A DNA stretch of 6,910 nucleotides from Acidobacteriota bacterium. GTDB taxonomy: Bacteria > Acidobacteriota > Holophagae > Holophagales > Holophagaceae. Position numbers and translations under genes: made by a program. A model generated the notes under the pieces. That model saw nothing but the letters and a program-made list of their open reading frames with translations, searched no databases and was not told the origin of the DNA. Below, in pieces: positions 5,806 through 6,910 of the stretch (positions are counted from its first letter, which is position 1; each line of letters opens with the position of its first letter). The DNA lies in assembly GCA_021778785.1 (NCBI GenBank), contig JAJYBX010000099.1, positions 1 through 6,910 of the forward strand, written 5' to 3'.

Positions 5806-6910
5806 CTAGCCCCGGTGCCCGGCGCTGGCCTTCACGAAGGCCGTGAAGAGCGGATGGGGGTTCAGGGGCCGGCTCTTGAACTCGGGGTGGAACTGGCAGG
5901 CCAGGAAGTAGGGGTGCGCCGGCACCTCCACGATCTCCACGAAGACACCGTCGGGGCTCATGCCCGTGAAGGCGAAGCCGCGGTCTTCCAGGGCCTTCTT
6001 GTACTCGTGGTTGAACTCGTAGCGGTGCCGGTGCCGCTCGCTGATCTCGGGGCTGCCGTAGGCCTTCTCGGCCTGGCTGCCGGGGGCGAGGCGGCAGGGG
6101 TAGGCGCCCAGGCGCATGGTGCCGCCCAGCTCCTCCACGTCCACCAGCTCGCGCAGCTTGAAGATGACGCGATGCTTCGGCGCGTCGTCGAACTCGGTGG
6201 AATCGGCGCCCTCCAGCCCGGCCACGTTGCGGGCGAACTCGATGGAGGCCATCTGCATGCCCAGGCAGATGCCGAAGAAGGGGACCTTCTGCTCGCGGGC
6301 GTATTGGATGGAGCGAACCATGCCTCGCGTGCCCCGCACGCCGAAGCCGCCGGGCACCAGGATGCCGTCGCAGTCCTGCAGGAAGGCCGCCGGGTCCTGG
6401 TTCTCCAGATCCTCCGCCTCGATCCACTTGAGGTCCACCTGGGTCTCCAGGCCGTACCCCGCGTGATGGAGCGCTTCGATGAGGCTCTTGTAGCTCTCCT
6501 TGAACTCCACGTACTTGCCCACCACGGCGATGCGCACGCTGCCCTTGGGATTGCGGATCCGGTGCAGCAGGTTCTGCCAGGCGCTGAGATCCGGGGCCTT
6601 CTCCCCCAGGCCCAGCAGGGCCGCCACCTTGGTGTCCAGGCCCTCCTGGTGCAGGTTCAGGGGCACCTCGTAGATGGAGTGGGCGTCCCGGCCGCTGAAC
6701 ACCGCGTCGGGCGTGACCGAGCAGAAGAGCGCGATCTTGTCCTTCAGGTCGCGGGGGATGTCCACGTCCGCCCGGCAGAGCAGCACGTCGGGCTGGATGC
6801 CCAGGGCGCGCAGCTCCTTCACGCTGTGCTGGGTCGGCTTCGACTTCAGCTCGCCCGCCACCTTGATGTAGGGCACGTAGGTCAGGTGCATGTTGATGGC
6901 GTTGGCCTTC
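5806..6910 (-). CDS. pyrG: CTP synthase (partial, 5' end outside window)
   Basis: This enzyme aminates UTP to CTP using ATP and glutamine, the last step of pyrimidine nucleotide synthesis. About 367 codons are visible; the frame stays open past the Met at 6889-6891 to the window edge (KANAI-N before it), so that Met is internal. By alignment in my head to the 545-residue E. coli enzyme, about 165 N-terminal residues are missing, including most of the synthetase ATP/Mg site. Counting from that Met, KSKPTQ (16-21) and Lys52 correspond to the UTP/CTP-binding E. coli 187-192 and Lys223. The class I glutaminase domain follows: VPGGFGVRG (179-187, oxyanion loop), GICLGMQ with nucleophile Cys209, ERHRHRYEFN (285-294), and CQFHPEF with His335 and Glu337, completing the Cys-His-Glu triad. 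The C-terminus is intact (stop at 5806-5808). No clear terminator follows, so read-through into the membrane-protein gene is possible. Confidence 0.98.
   Translation of the reverse strand, partial: KANAINMHLTYVPYIKVAGELKSKPTQHSVKELRALGIQPDVLLCRADVDIPRDLKDKIALFCSVTPDAVFSGRDAHSIYEVPLNLHQEGLDTKVAALLGLGEKAPDLSAWQNLLHRIRNPKGSVRIAVVGKYVEFKESYKSLIEALHHAGYGLETQVDLKWIEAEDLENQDPAAFLQDCDGILVPGGFGVRGTRGMVRSIQYAREQKVPFFGICLGMQMASIEFARNVAGLEGADSTEFDDAPKHRVIFKLRELVDVEELGGTMRLGAYPCRLAPGSQAEKAYGSPEISERHRHRYEFNHEYKKALEDRGFAFTGMSPDGVFVEIVEVPAHPYFLACQFHPEFKSRPLNPHPLFTAFVKASAGHRG

Noticed and set aside
5021..6427. A 468-codon minus-strand open frame across pyrG, the membrane-protein gene and the end of gltA
   Set aside because: It is an alternative frame of pyrG and its neighbour, Arg/Gly/Pro-rich, and runs through the strong terminator at 5122-5151.

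Overview
This is a high-GC bacterial window dominated by ordinary housekeeping genes, with strong G/C preference at third codon positions. The genes suggest a Gram-negative bacterium: there is a probable outer-membrane protein, a sugar-nucleotide-type aminotransferase, and a citrate synthase of the eukaryote-like type known from Geobacteraceae. An acidobacterium of the Holophaga/Geothrix kind or a Geobacter-like deltaproteobacterium would fit. The taxon is an inference from gene character, not from a marker sequence.

From left to right: (1) the N-terminal 281 residues of a PLP-dependent DegT/DnrJ/EryC1/StrS aminotransferase on the minus strand, cut by the left edge; (2) a 150-bp intergenic stretch holding a palindrome built from 8-bp CACCAAGR units just after lysS; (3) lysS, class II lysyl-tRNA synthetase, minus strand; (4) 48 bp upstream of lysS, a DUF3187-like predicted outer-membrane protein, minus strand, whose start is ambiguous; (5) a divergent intergenic region with less GC-biased sequence; (6) gltA, citrate synthase, plus strand; (7) a perfect 13-bp hairpin serving the convergent gene ends; (8) a small four-helix membrane protein of unknown function, minus strand, with an operator-like perfect dyad upstream; (9) the C-terminal two-thirds of pyrG, CTP synthase, minus strand, cut by the right edge.

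The genes serve separate core functions: translation (lysS), TCA-cycle entry (gltA), pyrimidine nucleotide synthesis (pyrG), probable surface-glycan sugar synthesis (aminotransferase) and the envelope (DUF3187-like and membrane proteins). There is no CRISPR array, transposase, tRNA, rRNA or defence-type cassette. I found no convincing new multi-gene system. The points most worth a second look are the eukaryote-like citrate synthase, the dyad in front of the uncharacterised membrane protein, and the modular 8-bp repeat palindrome behind lysS.
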